From Hyphomicrobiales bacterium (GTDB lineage: Bacteria > Pseudomonadota > Alphaproteobacteria > Rhizobiales > Rhizobiaceae), in assembly GCA_900472485.1 (NCBI GenBank), contig UCII01000028.1:1287-65286 (forward strand): a stretch of 64,000 nt of DNA. The letters are read 5' to 3'. Below the pieces are notes generated by a model. That model was not told the DNA's origin, did no database searches, and saw only the letters and a program-made list of their open reading frames with translations. Made by a program: the position numbers and the translations under genes. Below are positions 1 to 8,304 of this stretch, in pieces. Numbering within the stretch: position 1 is the stretch's first letter; every line of letters starts with the position of its first letter.

Positions 1-368
1 AGGGCTGGGGTGAGGGGCCGCGGACCATCAACTTGATGGAGGCCTATGATTATTTCACGCAGCGAGAGCGGTAGGCACCTTCCACCGTCTTTGCGAATTG
101 CCTGCCCATCGCAAATAGCGACACGACCGCACAATTACCGCCTCCGCAAACAGCCCCTCACCCTAACCCTCTCCCCGCGCGCGGGGAGAGGGAACTATCC
201 TCGCAATTGCCGCACCCCCAGAGCAGAAAATGCAAATCCCGGAAACGGGACGCCATCTTTCCCGCCCGCTGTAATATGATCGACAAGAAGGAGGTCCATA
301 CAGACCAGCCGAGACCCTTGCGGCCTCTCTCCCACCTTTAAGTCCTCTCCACGCAATGGAGCCCCTTC
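1..368. other. Intergenic region with palindromic repeats
   Basis: No convincing gene is visible. Bases 1-19 are the right-hand end of a GC-rich intergenic repeat cut by the window edge; they match the end of the copy at 59968-60103. A second piece at about 152-194 contains a CTCTCCCC/GGGGAGAG palindrome. The rest is spacer leading to the gene at 369, whose start has a GGAG about 8 bases upstream. Short open frames here overlap the repeats and have no recognisable protein features. Confidence 0.6.
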
Positions 369-1187
369 ATGATCTCCCTTCCCATTGTCGGCGCCGCCAT
401 GACGCTTGACGACGTCGAAATCCATCGTAACTGGTTGCTCGAAAAGCCGCGCGACCTGGAGCTGCAGAGCTTTGTCGAAGCCGAAATCCTCAACGGCGAC
501 TGGGCTCCGCTGGCCGAGCGCGCCCGCAAGCTACTCGACGGCCATCAGGGCCGCCTCGGCATCCATGGTCCGTTCTGGGGCTTCGTCATCGCCTCGCAGG
601 ACCCGGACATCCGCGCCGTCGTCTCCAAGCGCCTGCTGCAGGCGCTCGACGTCTGCGCCAATATCGGCGCCACGCAGATGGTCATCCATAGCCCCTATAC
701 GTCGTGGTCCTACAACAACCTCGACAACAACAAGGGCGAGCGCGAGAAGATCATCGAATACACGCATCTGACGCTGAAAGACGCCGTGAAGCGCGCCGAA
801 GACATCGGGCTCACCATGGTCATCGAGAATATCGAGGACAAGGATCCCCATATCCGCGTCGACCTCGCCGACAGCTTCAATTCGGCCGCCGTCGCCGTTT
901 CCATCGACACCGGTCACGCCCACTACGCCCATGGCTATACCGGCGCTCCGCCGGTCGACTACTACGTCCACGCCGCCGGCAATCGCCTGCAGCATGTCCA
1001 TCTGCAAGATGCCGACGGCTATGCCGACCGTCACTGGAGCCTCGGCGAAGGTAGCATCCACTGGCGCGCCGTCTTTGCCGCCCTTGCCAAGCTTAACAGC
1101 AATCCGCGCCTGATCATCGAGATCAAGGACAAGTCGAAGATCCCGGCTTCGGCAACCTATCTCGCTTCGCTCGGACTGGCGGAATAA
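369..1187 (+). CDS. Sugar phosphate isomerase/epimerase family protein
   Basis: A 272-residue cytoplasmic protein of the xylose-isomerase-like TIM-barrel family (AP endonuclease 2 superfamily). It shows the family's spaced metal-ligand motifs: a Glu in VIENIED near residue 155, Asp and His in SIDTGHAH near 180, a His in HVHLQD near 212, and a Glu in IIEIKDK near the C terminus. These would bind a divalent metal for sugar isomerisation or epimerisation. The substrate cannot be told from sequence. The ATG at 369 follows a GGAG. The gene stands alone, between repeat-filled spacers, upstream of leuB. Fold assignment is secure; the reaction is unknown. Confidence 0.8.
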   Translation: MISLPIVGAAMTLDDVEIHRNWLLEKPRDLELQSFVEAEILNGDWAPLAERARKLLDGHQGRLGIHGPFWGFVIASQDPDIRAVVSKRLLQALDVCANIGATQMVIHSPYTSWSYNNLDNNKGEREKIIEYTHLTLKDAVKRAEDIGLTMVIENIEDKDPHIRVDLADSFNSAAVAVSIDTGHAHYAHGYTGAPPVDYYVHAAGNRLQHVHLQDADGYADRHWSLGEGSIHWRAVFAALAKLNSNPRLIIEIKDKSKIPASATYLASLGLAE

Positions 1188-1199
1188 GGCTCGAATACT

Positions 1200-1350
1200 C
1201 CTTCTCCCCTCGGGGAGAAGGTGCCCGAAGGGCGGATGAGGGGGCGGGCATCAAGCTGCCGTTGCCAGATTTACCAAAGAAATCGCCGGTAACGCCCCCT
1301 CACCCCGCGCGTTCCGCGCGACCTTCTCCCCGACGGGGCGAGGGTAGGCT
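1200..1350. repeat. GC-rich palindromic intergenic repeat
   Basis: This is a mosaic of inverted repeats between the isomerase-like gene and leuB. CTTCTCCCC/GGGGAGAAG forms a hairpin at 1201-1220. A second half begins CCCCCTCACCCC and ends at ACCTTCTCCCCGACGGGG. The outer parts are complementary, so the whole can fold into a branched hairpin. It resembles the mosaic repeats known from Rhizobium intergenic regions (RIME type); that family name is my inference. Related pieces lie at 1-19, 152-194 and 59968-60103. Confidence 0.7.
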
Positions 1351-1459
1351 TTCAGCCCAATATGCCCGAAACCGTACCGTTTCGGCCCCTTCCTCGCTTG
1401 AAAAGCCGCATTTGGAAGTCTAAAAACCCCGCAACTTTTTCTTTCGCGGAGGCTTTTCC

Positions 1460-2572
1460 ATGACAGTTCGCAATCTTTTCCTCCTGCCGGGCGACGGCAT
1501 CGGCCCCGAGGCCATGGGTGAGGTTCGCAAGATCATCGCCTATATGAACGAGGCAAAGAATGCCGGCTTCGTGACGGATGAAGGCCTCGTCGGCGGCAGC
1601 GCCTATGATGCGCATGGCGCGGCGATCTCCGATGCCGATATGGCAAAGGCGATGGCCGCCGATGCGGTTCTCTTCGGCGCCGTCGGCGGTCCGAAGTGGG
1701 ATGCTGTGCCTTACGAAGTGCGCCCGGAAGCCGGCCTGCTGCGCCTGCGCAAGGATCTGCAGCTGTTTGCCAACCTGCGCCCGGCCATCTGCTATCCGGC
1801 GCTGGCTTCCGCTTCCTCGCTGAAGCCGGAGCTGGTCGACGGCCTCGATATCCTCATCATCCGCGAACTGACAGGCGGCGTCTATTTCGGCGAGCCGAAG
1901 GAAATCATCGATCTCGGCAACGGCCAGAAGCGCGGCATCGACACCCAGGTCTACGACACCTATGAAATCGAGCGCATTGCCGGCGTCGCCTTCGAACTGG
2001 CGCGCACCCGCAACAACCGCGTCTGCTCGATGGAAAAGCGCAACGTCATGAAATCAGGCGTGCTCTGGAACCAGGTCGTCACCGCGACGCATAAGGAAAA
2101 ATATTCCGACGTGCAGCTCGAGCATATGCTTGCCGACGCTGGCGGCATGCAGCTCGTGCGCCAGCCAAAGCAGTTCGACGTCATCGTCACCGACAACCTT
2201 TTCGGCGACATGCTCTCCGACGTCGCCGCCATGCTCACCGGCTCGCTCGGCATGCTGCCGTCGGCTTCGCTCGGCGCACCCGACGCCAAGACCGGCAAGC
2301 GCAAGGCGCTCTACGAACCCGTGCATGGCTCGGCACCTGACATCGCCGGCAAGGGCATCGCCAACCCGATCGCCATGATCGCTTCCTTCGCCATGTGCCT
2401 GCGCTACTCCTTCGGCCTGATTGCCGATGCCGATGCGCTGGAAAAGGCGATCGCCAATGTGCTCGACAGCGGCATCCGTACCGGCGACATCATGTCGCCC
2501 GGCAGCCGCCAGGTCGGCACTGCCGAAATGGGCGATGCCATCCTCGCCGAATTCAAGGTTCTGTCGGCATAG
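1460..2572 (+). CDS. leuB: 3-isopropylmalate dehydrogenase
   Basis: A 370-residue enzyme of leucine biosynthesis. It oxidatively decarboxylates 3-isopropylmalate to 2-ketoisocaproate with NAD+. Recognisable parts are LLPGDGIGPE at residues 8-17, the substrate-binding arginines of the RLRKDLQLFANLRPA stretch near 95-110, the metal-binding Asp residues around DNLFGDMLSDVAAML near 245-260, and the NAD-binding EPVHGSAPDIAGKGIANP segment near 285-302. Length is normal for the family. The start ATG follows a purine-rich CGGAGG. The gene is monocistronic here, ended by a hairpin at 2614, with a parS-like site just past its stop. Confidence 0.97.
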   Translation: MTVRNLFLLPGDGIGPEAMGEVRKIIAYMNEAKNAGFVTDEGLVGGSAYDAHGAAISDADMAKAMAADAVLFGAVGGPKWDAVPYEVRPEAGLLRLRKDLQLFANLRPAICYPALASASSLKPELVDGLDILIIRELTGGVYFGEPKEIIDLGNGQKRGIDTQVYDTYEIERIAGVAFELARTRNNRVCSMEKRNVMKSGVLWNQVVTATHKEKYSDVQLEHMLADAGGMQLVRQPKQFDVIVTDNLFGDMLSDVAAMLTGSLGMLPSASLGAPDAKTGKRKALYEPVHGSAPDIAGKGIANPIAMIASFAMCLRYSFGLIADADALEKAIANVLDSGIRTGDIMSPGSRQVGTAEMGDAILAEFKVLSA

Positions 2573-2595
2573 TCTCTGGCACAAGTCGCCTGATA

Positions 2596-2611
2596 TATTT
2601 CACGTGAAACA
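2596..2611. other. parS: parS-like ParB-binding site
   Basis: TATTTCACGTGAAACA differs at one position from the bacterial parS consensus TGTTTCACGTGAAACA. It lies between the leuB stop and its terminator, about 38.7 kb from the proposed oriC. It is one of a set of similar 16-mers in this window whose parB gene is at 32309-33193. Confidence 0.75.
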
Positions 2612-2613
2612 CG

Positions 2614-2646
2614 AAAGCCTCGTTCTTCGCTGGAACGGGGCTTTTC
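2614..2646 (+). terminator. Rho-independent terminator of leuB
   Basis: AAAGCCTCGTTC and GAACGGGGCTTT pair (one G-T pair) around a short loop, followed by TTTT. It lies about 40 bases past the leuB stop. Confidence 0.8.
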
Positions 2647-2743
2647 ATTTCGAGTAGGATAGGCTGCCCGGCCTGAGCGCACGATTGCCGCTTCGGTTCG
2701 CGTCATTAATTTTTAGAAATTTTTAGAAAATTAGAAAAACTGT

Positions 2744-2785
2744 AATAACGGCCTGTTATTTGTCGAATTGATTGGAAATCGACAA
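2744..2785. promoter_or_regulatory. Two inverted repeats upstream of PAP2 phosphatase
   Basis: AATAAC-N5-GTTATT at 2744-2760 is followed at once by TTGTCGA-N12-TCGACAA at 2760-2785; both have perfect arms. They sit 13-54 bases before the ATG at 2798, behind a very AT-rich stretch (2706-2740) with repeated TTTTTAGAAA units. They could be operators or a leader hairpin. No matching regulator is identifiable. Confidence 0.4.
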
Positions 2786-2797
2786 TAGGCACTGATT

Positions 2798-3562
2798 ATG
2801 CAGGCGATCTTGACGTCTCTCGACAGGCGTTGGCGGCGGAGCAATGCCGCATTTGCACCATCTCACTGGAAAATCTGCCTTTTCCTGACTGCCAATGTCG
2901 TCCTTCTCTCGGCTCTACTGTTCGATTGGCCCGTCGGCGCCACCCTTAAAAGCCTGCCGCCCTCAATACGCTTCGTTGGCGGAATGCTGACAGATTTCGG
3001 CGATTCCGGATGGATCCTTCTCATCAGCGCCTTTCTGCTCTTCGAGGGTTGGGCCGGCAGCAAGTTGCTGCATTCGCAACGCTGTCGCTGCCAGGCATTG
3101 CGCATCTGCCAGATCGGCGGCTACCTGCTGACGACCGTGGCACTTTCGGGCCTCCTTGCCAATTTGCTGAAGCGCGCCATCGGACGCGCCCGCCCGACGC
3201 ATTTTGCCGATTGGGGTCCCTTCGGCTTCTCGCCTTTCAACGGCCGTGCCAGCTTCGAAAGCTTCCCCTCCGGCCATGCCACCACCATCGGCGCCCTGTT
3301 CGTGGCGCTTGCCTTCCTGTTCCCGCGCTATCGCTACATCTTCGCCGCCTGCGCCCTATGGCTTGCAATCACCCGCGTCATGGTCGGCGCCCACTATCCG
3401 AGCGACGTCATGGCGGGCCTGGCGCTCGGCGGCTGGTTCTCCTTCATGGTGGCGATCGTCTATTCACGTTACGGCCTGCTCTTCCGCATCGATGCCGCCG
3501 GCTGGCCGACGCCGCGCTTGCCTCTCTTCAAAAGCGGCAAGCCGCGACAGACCGATTCTTGA
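2798..3562 (+). CDS. PAP2-family membrane phosphatase
   Basis: A 254-residue inner-membrane protein of the type 2 phosphatidic acid phosphatase family, which hydrolyses lipid phosphates or pyrophosphates at the periplasmic face. All three catalytic motifs are present: K125-x6-RP (residues 125-133), PSGH (157-160) and R193-x5-H199-x3-D203. About five or six hydrophobic segments surround them. The lipid substrate (phosphatidate, undecaprenyl pyrophosphate or lipid A phosphate) cannot be decided. The Arg/Trp-rich N terminus is cytoplasmic. Two inverted repeats lie in its upstream region. It is a single gene, with the ArsR-type regulator about 100 bases downstream. Confidence 0.88.
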   Translation: MQAILTSLDRRWRRSNAAFAPSHWKICLFLTANVVLLSALLFDWPVGATLKSLPPSIRFVGGMLTDFGDSGWILLISAFLLFEGWAGSKLLHSQRCRCQALRICQIGGYLLTTVALSGLLANLLKRAIGRARPTHFADWGPFGFSPFNGRASFESFPSGHATTIGALFVALAFLFPRYRYIFAACALWLAITRVMVGAHYPSDVMAGLALGGWFSFMVAIVYSRYGLLFRIDAAGWPTPRLPLFKSGKPRQTDS

Positions 3563-3668
3563 GCCGATCACGGCTGCCGCGCAAAGGTTGCCAAGGCCCT
3601 CGCACATTCATATATCTGGCAGGCAGGGATGACCGAAGCCGGTCAACCCGATTTCGTTTCCGCTTGCG

Positions 3669-3968
3669 ATGAAAACCATGGATGCCGGGCCAATACGTTT
3701 AAGCGAAAGGCAGATGGGATTGATCTCCCGGGCACTTGCCGAACCGCGACGTGTGCAGATCCTGAAGGAGATCGGCACGCGAACCGAGCCCACGCCTTGC
3801 AGCCTTCTGAACGAGTGCCACGCCGTCAGCGCCGCAACGATGTCGCATCACATCAAGGAACTCGAAAATGCCGGGCTCGTCGAGATCCAGCGCGAAGGCA
3901 AGTTTGCCAACCTCGTGCTGCGCCGCGATACGCTGAACGCCTATATGGCGGAACTTTCCAAGATCTGA
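3669..3968 (+). CDS. ArsR-family HTH transcriptional regulator
   Basis: A 99-residue winged-helix repressor-like protein. The DNA-recognition helix is in SAATMSHHIKELENAGLV (about residues 54-71), followed by a beta wing at VEIQREGKFANLVLR. The Cys-rich metal-binding motif of classical ArsR/SmtB sensors is absent, though two Cys occur in CSLLNEC, so metal sensing is doubtful. It is one gene upstream of an SDR oxidoreductase on the same strand, with a perfect inverted repeat between them. It probably controls that gene (inference). The ATG at 3669 is followed by another in-frame ATG three codons on. Confidence 0.82.
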   Translation: MKTMDAGPIRLSERQMGLISRALAEPRRVQILKEIGTRTEPTPCSLLNECHAVSAATMSHHIKELENAGLVEIQREGKFANLVLRRDTLNAYMAELSKI

Positions 3969-4016
3969 CGATTCCTTACACGCCATCAGCATTTCTCGCC
4001 GTGGCTCTTGTATCAA

Positions 4017-4032
4017 TTAGATGATTATCTAA
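4017..4032. promoter_or_regulatory. Candidate operator between arsR-type gene and SDR
   Basis: TTAGAT-GATT-ATCTAA is a perfect 6-base inverted repeat in an AT-rich spacer, 94 bases before the SDR start. ArsR-family proteins bind such short palindromes as dimers. Assignment to the regulator just upstream is by position only. Confidence 0.45.
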
Positions 4033-4125
4033 ATATCAAAGTGACGATGCGATCGGTTTTCGGGTCGCATGCGCCAAGTGATTCGATGATTGTAAAACTG
4101 TCTAAGTTTTTCGAAGGAAAATAAC

Positions 4126-4875
4126 ATGAGCAAACTGGCAGGCAAGGTCGCGATCGTGACCGGAGCATCCAAGGGCATCGGCGCCGGCATCGCCAAGGCA
4201 ATGGGCGAAGCGGGTGCGGCTGTTGTCGTCAACTACGCCTCAAGCCGAGAAGGCGCCGACAGGGTGGTGGCCGAGATCACCGCCAAGGGCGGCAAGGCGC
4301 TCGCCGTGCACGGCGACGTTTCCAAATCCGAAGACGTCAAGCGCCTCTTCGCCGAAACCAAGCAGGCCTTCGGCCGCGTCGATATCCTCGTCAACAATGC
4401 CGGCGTCTATCAATTCGCCCCGATCGAGGAATTCACCGAGCAGGAATTCCATCGCCAATTCAATATCAACGTTCTGGGCACATTGCTGGCCACGCAGGAG
4501 GGGGTGAAACATTTCGGCCCCGAGGGCGGCAGCGTGATCAACATCGGCTCCAACGCCGTCAGCATGAACCTGCCGACCGCTTCGGTTTACACCGCAACCA
4601 AGGCCGCCGTGGATTCCATCACCAAGATTCTCGCCAAGGAACTCGGTTCACGCAATATCCGGGTCAATAATCTGGCGCCTGGCGGCGTTGAAACGGAAGG
4701 CGTCGTTGCGGCGGGCATCATCGGCACCGATTTTGAAAAGCATCTCGTCTCGCAGACGCCGCTCGGCCGTCTCGGTCAGCCGACCGATATCGCCCCGGTC
4801 GCCGTCTTCCTCGCTTCGCAGGACGCCGCCTGGGTGACCGGCGAAACTATCTATGTCGGCGGTGGCCTGAAGTAA
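4126..4875 (+). CDS. SDR-family NAD(P)-dependent oxidoreductase
   Basis: A 249-residue classical short-chain dehydrogenase/reductase with a full Rossmann fold. It has the TGASKGIG nucleotide-binding loop (residues 12-19), NNAG (90-93) and the catalytic triad Ser142, Tyr155, Lys159 in YTATK. It is most like the 3-oxoacyl-ACP reductase/glucose dehydrogenase group, but no acyl-carrier genes are nearby, so a role in small-molecule or aldehyde detoxification is as likely. The ATG follows GAAGGAAAATA. The upstream ArsR-type gene and palindrome suggest inducible expression. Confidence 0.88.
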   Translation: MSKLAGKVAIVTGASKGIGAGIAKAMGEAGAAVVVNYASSREGADRVVAEITAKGGKALAVHGDVSKSEDVKRLFAETKQAFGRVDILVNNAGVYQFAPIEEFTEQEFHRQFNINVLGTLLATQEGVKHFGPEGGSVINIGSNAVSMNLPTASVYTATKAAVDSITKILAKELGSRNIRVNNLAPGGVETEGVVAAGIIGTDFEKHLVSQTPLGRLGQPTDIAPVAVFLASQDAAWVTGETIYVGGGLK

Positions 4876-5172
4876 TCGCTCATCCCGATACCGCCTACGA
4901 GAAGAGGCGATATAATCGGCGCGGCATCACGGCATGCCGCGCCAATACATTAGCAAGCAATTGCCAAACCACCTCATTTTCCTATTTAGTAGAGACGTTC
5001 GGGTTTTCCGCCTAAGCATCGCAGCTGGCCATGCCGCAAAGCGGCATTTCGGCTGTGAAATTTCAAAACAATCCTGTCTTCAATGCGATCCCACGCAGCA
5101 AGCTGATGTCATCGAACTCCCCTAAGATCCGCCGGCGATCGCTGTCGTGAACAACAAACGGAGGACGTCTTT

Positions 5173-5682
5173 ATGAATAGCGCCAATACCAAGTCGAAAT
5201 TGGGCACTCGCACCAATCTCAGCGAAGACGCGACACGTGATATTTCCGCAGCGCTGACCGCCCTGCTGGCGGATGTCTTTGCTCTCTATCTGAAGACCAA
5301 GAATTTTCACTGGCACATGAGTGGCCCGCATTTCCGCGACTATCATTTGCTTCTCGACGAACATGGCGACCAGATTTTTGCAATGACCGACCCCATGGCC
5401 GAACGCTGCCGCAAGATCGGCGGAACGACGCTCCACTCGATCGGACAGATCGCCAAGCTGCAGCGTATCCCGGACAATGATGCCGAATATGTCGATCCGC
5501 AGGACATGCTTGCCGAGTTGGCGGATGATAATCTGAAGCTCTCCGCTGAAATGCGCGCCGTCCATGATGTTTGCGACGAATATGGCGATGTAGCCACCGC
5601 GAGCCTTCTCGAAAACTGGATTGACGAGACCGAACGCCGTACCTGGTTCCTGTTTGAAACCACCCGCAAGTCCAACCGCTGA
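5173..5682 (+). CDS. dps: Dps-family DNA starvation/ferritin-like protein
   Basis: A 169-residue miniferritin. Dps dodecamers oxidise Fe(II) with hydrogen peroxide and store iron, protecting DNA in stress or starvation. The inter-subunit ferroxidase ligands are visible: His46 in KNFHWHMSG, Asp73 and Glu77 in DPMAER, in the same spacing as E. coli Dps. The Lys/Thr-rich N-terminal tail (about 20 residues) could touch DNA. The C-terminal helix ENWIDETERRTWFL is typical. Preceded by GGAGG about 9 bases before the ATG. Monocistronic, with nearly 300 bases of gene-free sequence upstream. Confidence 0.92.
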   Translation: MNSANTKSKLGTRTNLSEDATRDISAALTALLADVFALYLKTKNFHWHMSGPHFRDYHLLLDEHGDQIFAMTDPMAERCRKIGGTTLHSIGQIAKLQRIPDNDAEYVDPQDMLAELADDNLKLSAEMRAVHDVCDEYGDVATASLLENWIDETERRTWFLFETTRKSNR

Positions 5683-6054
5683 CACCGAAACGGCGCGCCG
5701 TCGGACATGCTACGCTAAAGGCCGGTTTCGACCCTCGATTTCCTCGCTCCGGCAATGATGCAAGCGAGGAAATCCTTGACTCCTGTGGAAAACCTCTTAG
5801 AACCGGCGACGGAAAAGGAAGACTTCCATGGTTCGCTTCGAACAGCTCGATAGCTTCAGTCACCTGGTGCAATGTGCCGGGCGGGATGTCTATTTTCCGG
5901 TTTCTTCCAAAACCAAGGCCAAAACGACGACGAAAACCGTCTGACGTCTCTGGCCTGCCGCTCTCTCCCCGGCCCGGCCGGGGACAGGACCCGTCGCCAA
6001 TGGCCGCGGTTCCCCCCTCGCCCAAGAGGAGAGAAGAGAAAGAGAGCTTGTGAA
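5683..6054. other. Intergenic region before asd
   Basis: No supported gene. A possible promoter lies at 5775-5803. Further on, 5960-6040 is GC-rich with a CCCCGG/CCGGGG palindrome and a GAGGAGAG purine tract, looking like a degenerate mosaic repeat. An open frame runs through this stretch in phase with asd, but its composition is not protein-like and asd proteins start at MGFKVAV. Confidence 0.5.
5775..5803 (+). promoter_or_regulatory. Possible sigma-70 promoter for asd
   Basis: CTTGAC at 5775-5780, the rhizobial -35 core, is followed after 17 bases by TAGAAC, a weak -10. It lies about 250 bases before the asd ATG. Tentative. Confidence 0.3.
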
Positions 6055-7089
6055 ATGGGTTTCAAAGTTGCAGTAGCGGGCGCGACCGGGAATGTCGGCC
6101 GCGAAATGCTCAATATCCTCGCCGAACGCGGCTTTCCGGCCGATGAGGTCGTGGCGCTCGCATCGGCTCGCTCGCAGGGAACCGAAGTTTCCTTCGGCGA
6201 CCGGACGCTGAAGGTCGCCAACCTGGAGAACTACGATTTCTCCGATACCGACATCTGCCTGATGTCGGCCGGTGGCGACGTTTCGAAGAAGGTCTCGCCG
6301 AAGATCGGCGCCCAGGGCTGCGTCGTCATCGACAACTCCTCCGCATGGCGCTACGACGCCGACGTGCCGCTGATCGTACCGGAAGTAAATCCGGATGCCG
6401 TCACGCAGTTCACCAAGCGCAACATCATCGCCAATCCGAATTGCTCGACCGCACAGCTCGTCGTCGCCCTGAAGCCGCTGCACGATTTCGCCAAGATCAA
6501 GCGCGTCGTCGTCTCGACCTACCAGTCGGTCTCCGGCGCCGGCAAGGATGGCATGGACGAACTGTTCAACCAGACCCGCGCCGTCTTCGTCGCCGACCCG
6601 ATCGAAACGAAGAAGTTCACCAAGCGCATCGCCTTCAACGTCATCCCGCACATCGATGTCTTCATGGAAGACGGCTACACCAAGGAAGAGTGGAAGGTGC
6701 TGGCCGAAACCAAGAAGATGCTCGACCCGAAGATCAAGGTCACTTGCACGGCTGTCCGCGTCCCCGTCTTCATCGGCCATTCCGAATCGGTCAACATCGA
6801 GTTCGAAAACGAGATCACTGCCGATCAGGCCCGCGACATCCTGCGCGAAGCGCCCGGCTGCCTCGTCATCGACAAGCATGAAAACGGCGGCTACATCACG
6901 CCTTACGAATCCGCCGGCGAAGATGCGACCTATATTTCGCGCATTCGCGAAGACGCGACCGTCGAGAACGGCCTCAACCTGTGGGTCGTTTCCGACAACC
7001 TACGCAAGGGTGCCGCACTGAATGCCATCCAGATCGCCGAATTGCTCGTCAACCGTGGCCTCATCAAGCCGCGCAAGCAGGCTGCATAA
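6055..7089 (+). CDS. asd: Aspartate-semialdehyde dehydrogenase
   Basis: A 344-residue enzyme that reduces aspartyl phosphate to aspartate semialdehyde with NADPH. This is the branch step to lysine/diaminopimelate, threonine and methionine. The NADP loop GATGNVG is at residues 9-15 and the nucleophilic Cys130 sits in NPNCSTAQLV. The His of the active site lies in the C-terminal half around VPVFIGHSESV. The start at 6055 is preceded by GAGAGCTTG. An upstream in-frame extension to 5872 is not credible. Ended by a strong hairpin at 7147. Confidence 0.96.
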   Translation: MGFKVAVAGATGNVGREMLNILAERGFPADEVVALASARSQGTEVSFGDRTLKVANLENYDFSDTDICLMSAGGDVSKKVSPKIGAQGCVVIDNSSAWRYDADVPLIVPEVNPDAVTQFTKRNIIANPNCSTAQLVVALKPLHDFAKIKRVVVSTYQSVSGAGKDGMDELFNQTRAVFVADPIETKKFTKRIAFNVIPHIDVFMEDGYTKEEWKVLAETKKMLDPKIKVTCTAVRVPVFIGHSESVNIEFENEITADQARDILREAPGCLVIDKHENGGYITPYESAGEDATYISRIREDATVENGLNLWVVSDNLRKGAALNAIQIAELLVNRGLIKPRKQAA

Positions 7090-7146
7090 GGATCTGTAAA
7101 CCAATTTACGGTTTATCAACCCTCATTGGGTAAGCAGGATAGAACG

Positions 7147-7183
7147 AAAGCCTCGCCATTTCGGATGAAAGGCGGGGCTTTTC
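7147..7183 (+). terminator. Rho-independent terminator of asd
   Basis: AAAGCCTCGCC pairs with GGCGGGGCTTT across a 13-base loop, followed by TTTTC. It is about 60 bases past the asd stop and resembles the leuB terminator. Confidence 0.8.
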
Positions 7184-7202
7184 TGAATGATTTTGGCGGC
7201 GA

Positions 7203-7218
7203 TGTTTCACATGAAACG
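7203..7218. other. Weak parS-like site
   Basis: TGTTTCACATGAAACG has two mismatches to parS, one in the central CACGTG. It may be a degenerate ParB site or chance. Confidence 0.35.
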
Positions 7219-7373
7219 AAAACATCACTCGCTAAAATATGATGACATGATGGTCGGATGCTGGCATGGTCCGGTGACGACTAAACGCGCGTGATCCGCT
7301 GGCTTTCAAGGGTTTGCGCGCCATTGAAAACGGTTACCGCGCTCGCACCGCGGTAAGAATTCGGGGACACTGA

Positions 7374-8195
7374 ATGCGCTTCACAAAATCTGGAATGGCA
7401 GCTCTCGTGGCGGGTGGATTGCTGCTGGGAATGCCGCTTGCGGCAAACGCCGCATCCTGCGGCAACACTTCCGCCGGATTCGAGAATTGGGTGCAGGAAT
7501 TCAAACGGGAAGCGCAGGGACAGGGCGTCAGCCCCTCCACCCTCGATAGGGCCTTCGCCAACGTCCATTACAACCAGCCCACCATCCGGGCCGACCGCGG
7601 CCAGAAGAGCTTCAAGCTTTCCTTCGAGGAATTCATGAAGAAGCGAGGGGGACAGACGATCATCAATCGAGGCAAGAGCATGAAGCAGGCCAACGCCGCG
7701 CTCTTCGCCACGATTCAGAAGCGGTTCGGCGTTCCCCCAGGCCCGATCATCGCCATCTGGGGCATGGAAACCGGCTTCGGCAGCTATATGGGCGACCAGC
7801 ATACGCTTTCGGCCGTCTCAACGCTTGCCTTTGATTGCCGTCGTTCCGCATTCTTTACTGATCAACTCTACGCTGCCCTGAAGCTCGTTGGCGAAGGCTA
7901 TCTCAGCCCGTCGGCGCGCGGCGCAGCTCATGGCGAAATCGGCCAGACGCAGTTCATGCCGAAGAACGTGGTTCTCTACGGTGTCGACGAAGATGGCGAC
8001 GGCAGGGTAGATCTTGTAGGATCGCGCGCAGACGCGCTGGCCTCGACCGCCAACTTCCTGCGCGGCCACGGATGGCAGCCCGGCGCTGGCTATCAGCCCG
8101 GTGAGCCGAATTTCTCCGCCATCGCAGGCTGGAATGACGCAAAGGTCTATCAGCAGGCGATCGCCTATATCGGCCAGCAGATCGACGGCAAGTAA
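7374..8195 (+). CDS. Lytic murein transglycosylase (MltB-like)
   Basis: A 273-residue exported peptidoglycan-cleaving enzyme. A Sec signal peptide (about residues 1-27, ending PLAANAA-S) has no lipobox, so it is soluble periplasmic. The catalytic Glu132 lies in AIWGMETGFG, and the downstream GEIGQTQFMP motif is diagnostic of the MltB/SltB (GH103) family. It would cut glycan strands to 1,6-anhydromuropeptides during wall growth. No C-terminal peptidoglycan-binding domain is present, so this is the short form. It ends at a bidirectional hairpin shared with the convergent carbonic anhydrase gene. Confidence 0.9.
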   Translation: MRFTKSGMAALVAGGLLLGMPLAANAASCGNTSAGFENWVQEFKREAQGQGVSPSTLDRAFANVHYNQPTIRADRGQKSFKLSFEEFMKKRGGQTIINRGKSMKQANAALFATIQKRFGVPPGPIIAIWGMETGFGSYMGDQHTLSAVSTLAFDCRRSAFFTDQLYAALKLVGEGYLSPSARGAAHGEIGQTQFMPKNVVLYGVDEDGDGRVDLVGSRADALASTANFLRGHGWQPGAGYQPGEPNFSAIAGWNDAKVYQQAIAYIGQQIDGK

Positions 8196-8213
8196 GCCTG
8201 ATCTCGTGAACCC

Positions 8214-8252
8214 AAAAAGGCGCTGCGACCAGATGGTCCGCAGCGCCTTTTC
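8214..8252. terminator. Bidirectional terminator
   Basis: AAAAGGCGCTGCG pairs with CGCAGCGCCTTTT. A and T runs on either side make it usable from both the transglycosylase (+) and carbonic anhydrase (-) sides. Confidence 0.85.
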
Positions 8253-8304
8253 GTTTGATCCACCTGCCGCCCTGCCGGGCGCCTGACTCTTAACCCCGGG
8301 CCCC

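Noticed and set aside
4934..5125. 63-codon frame between the SDR gene and dps
   Set aside because: No ribosome site, no domain, and a composition like non-coding spacer.
5872..6054. N-terminal extension of asd by 61 codons
   Set aside because: The sequence is Arg/Pro-rich repeat-like DNA; Asd proteins begin with the MxxKVAVAGATG segment encoded from 6055.
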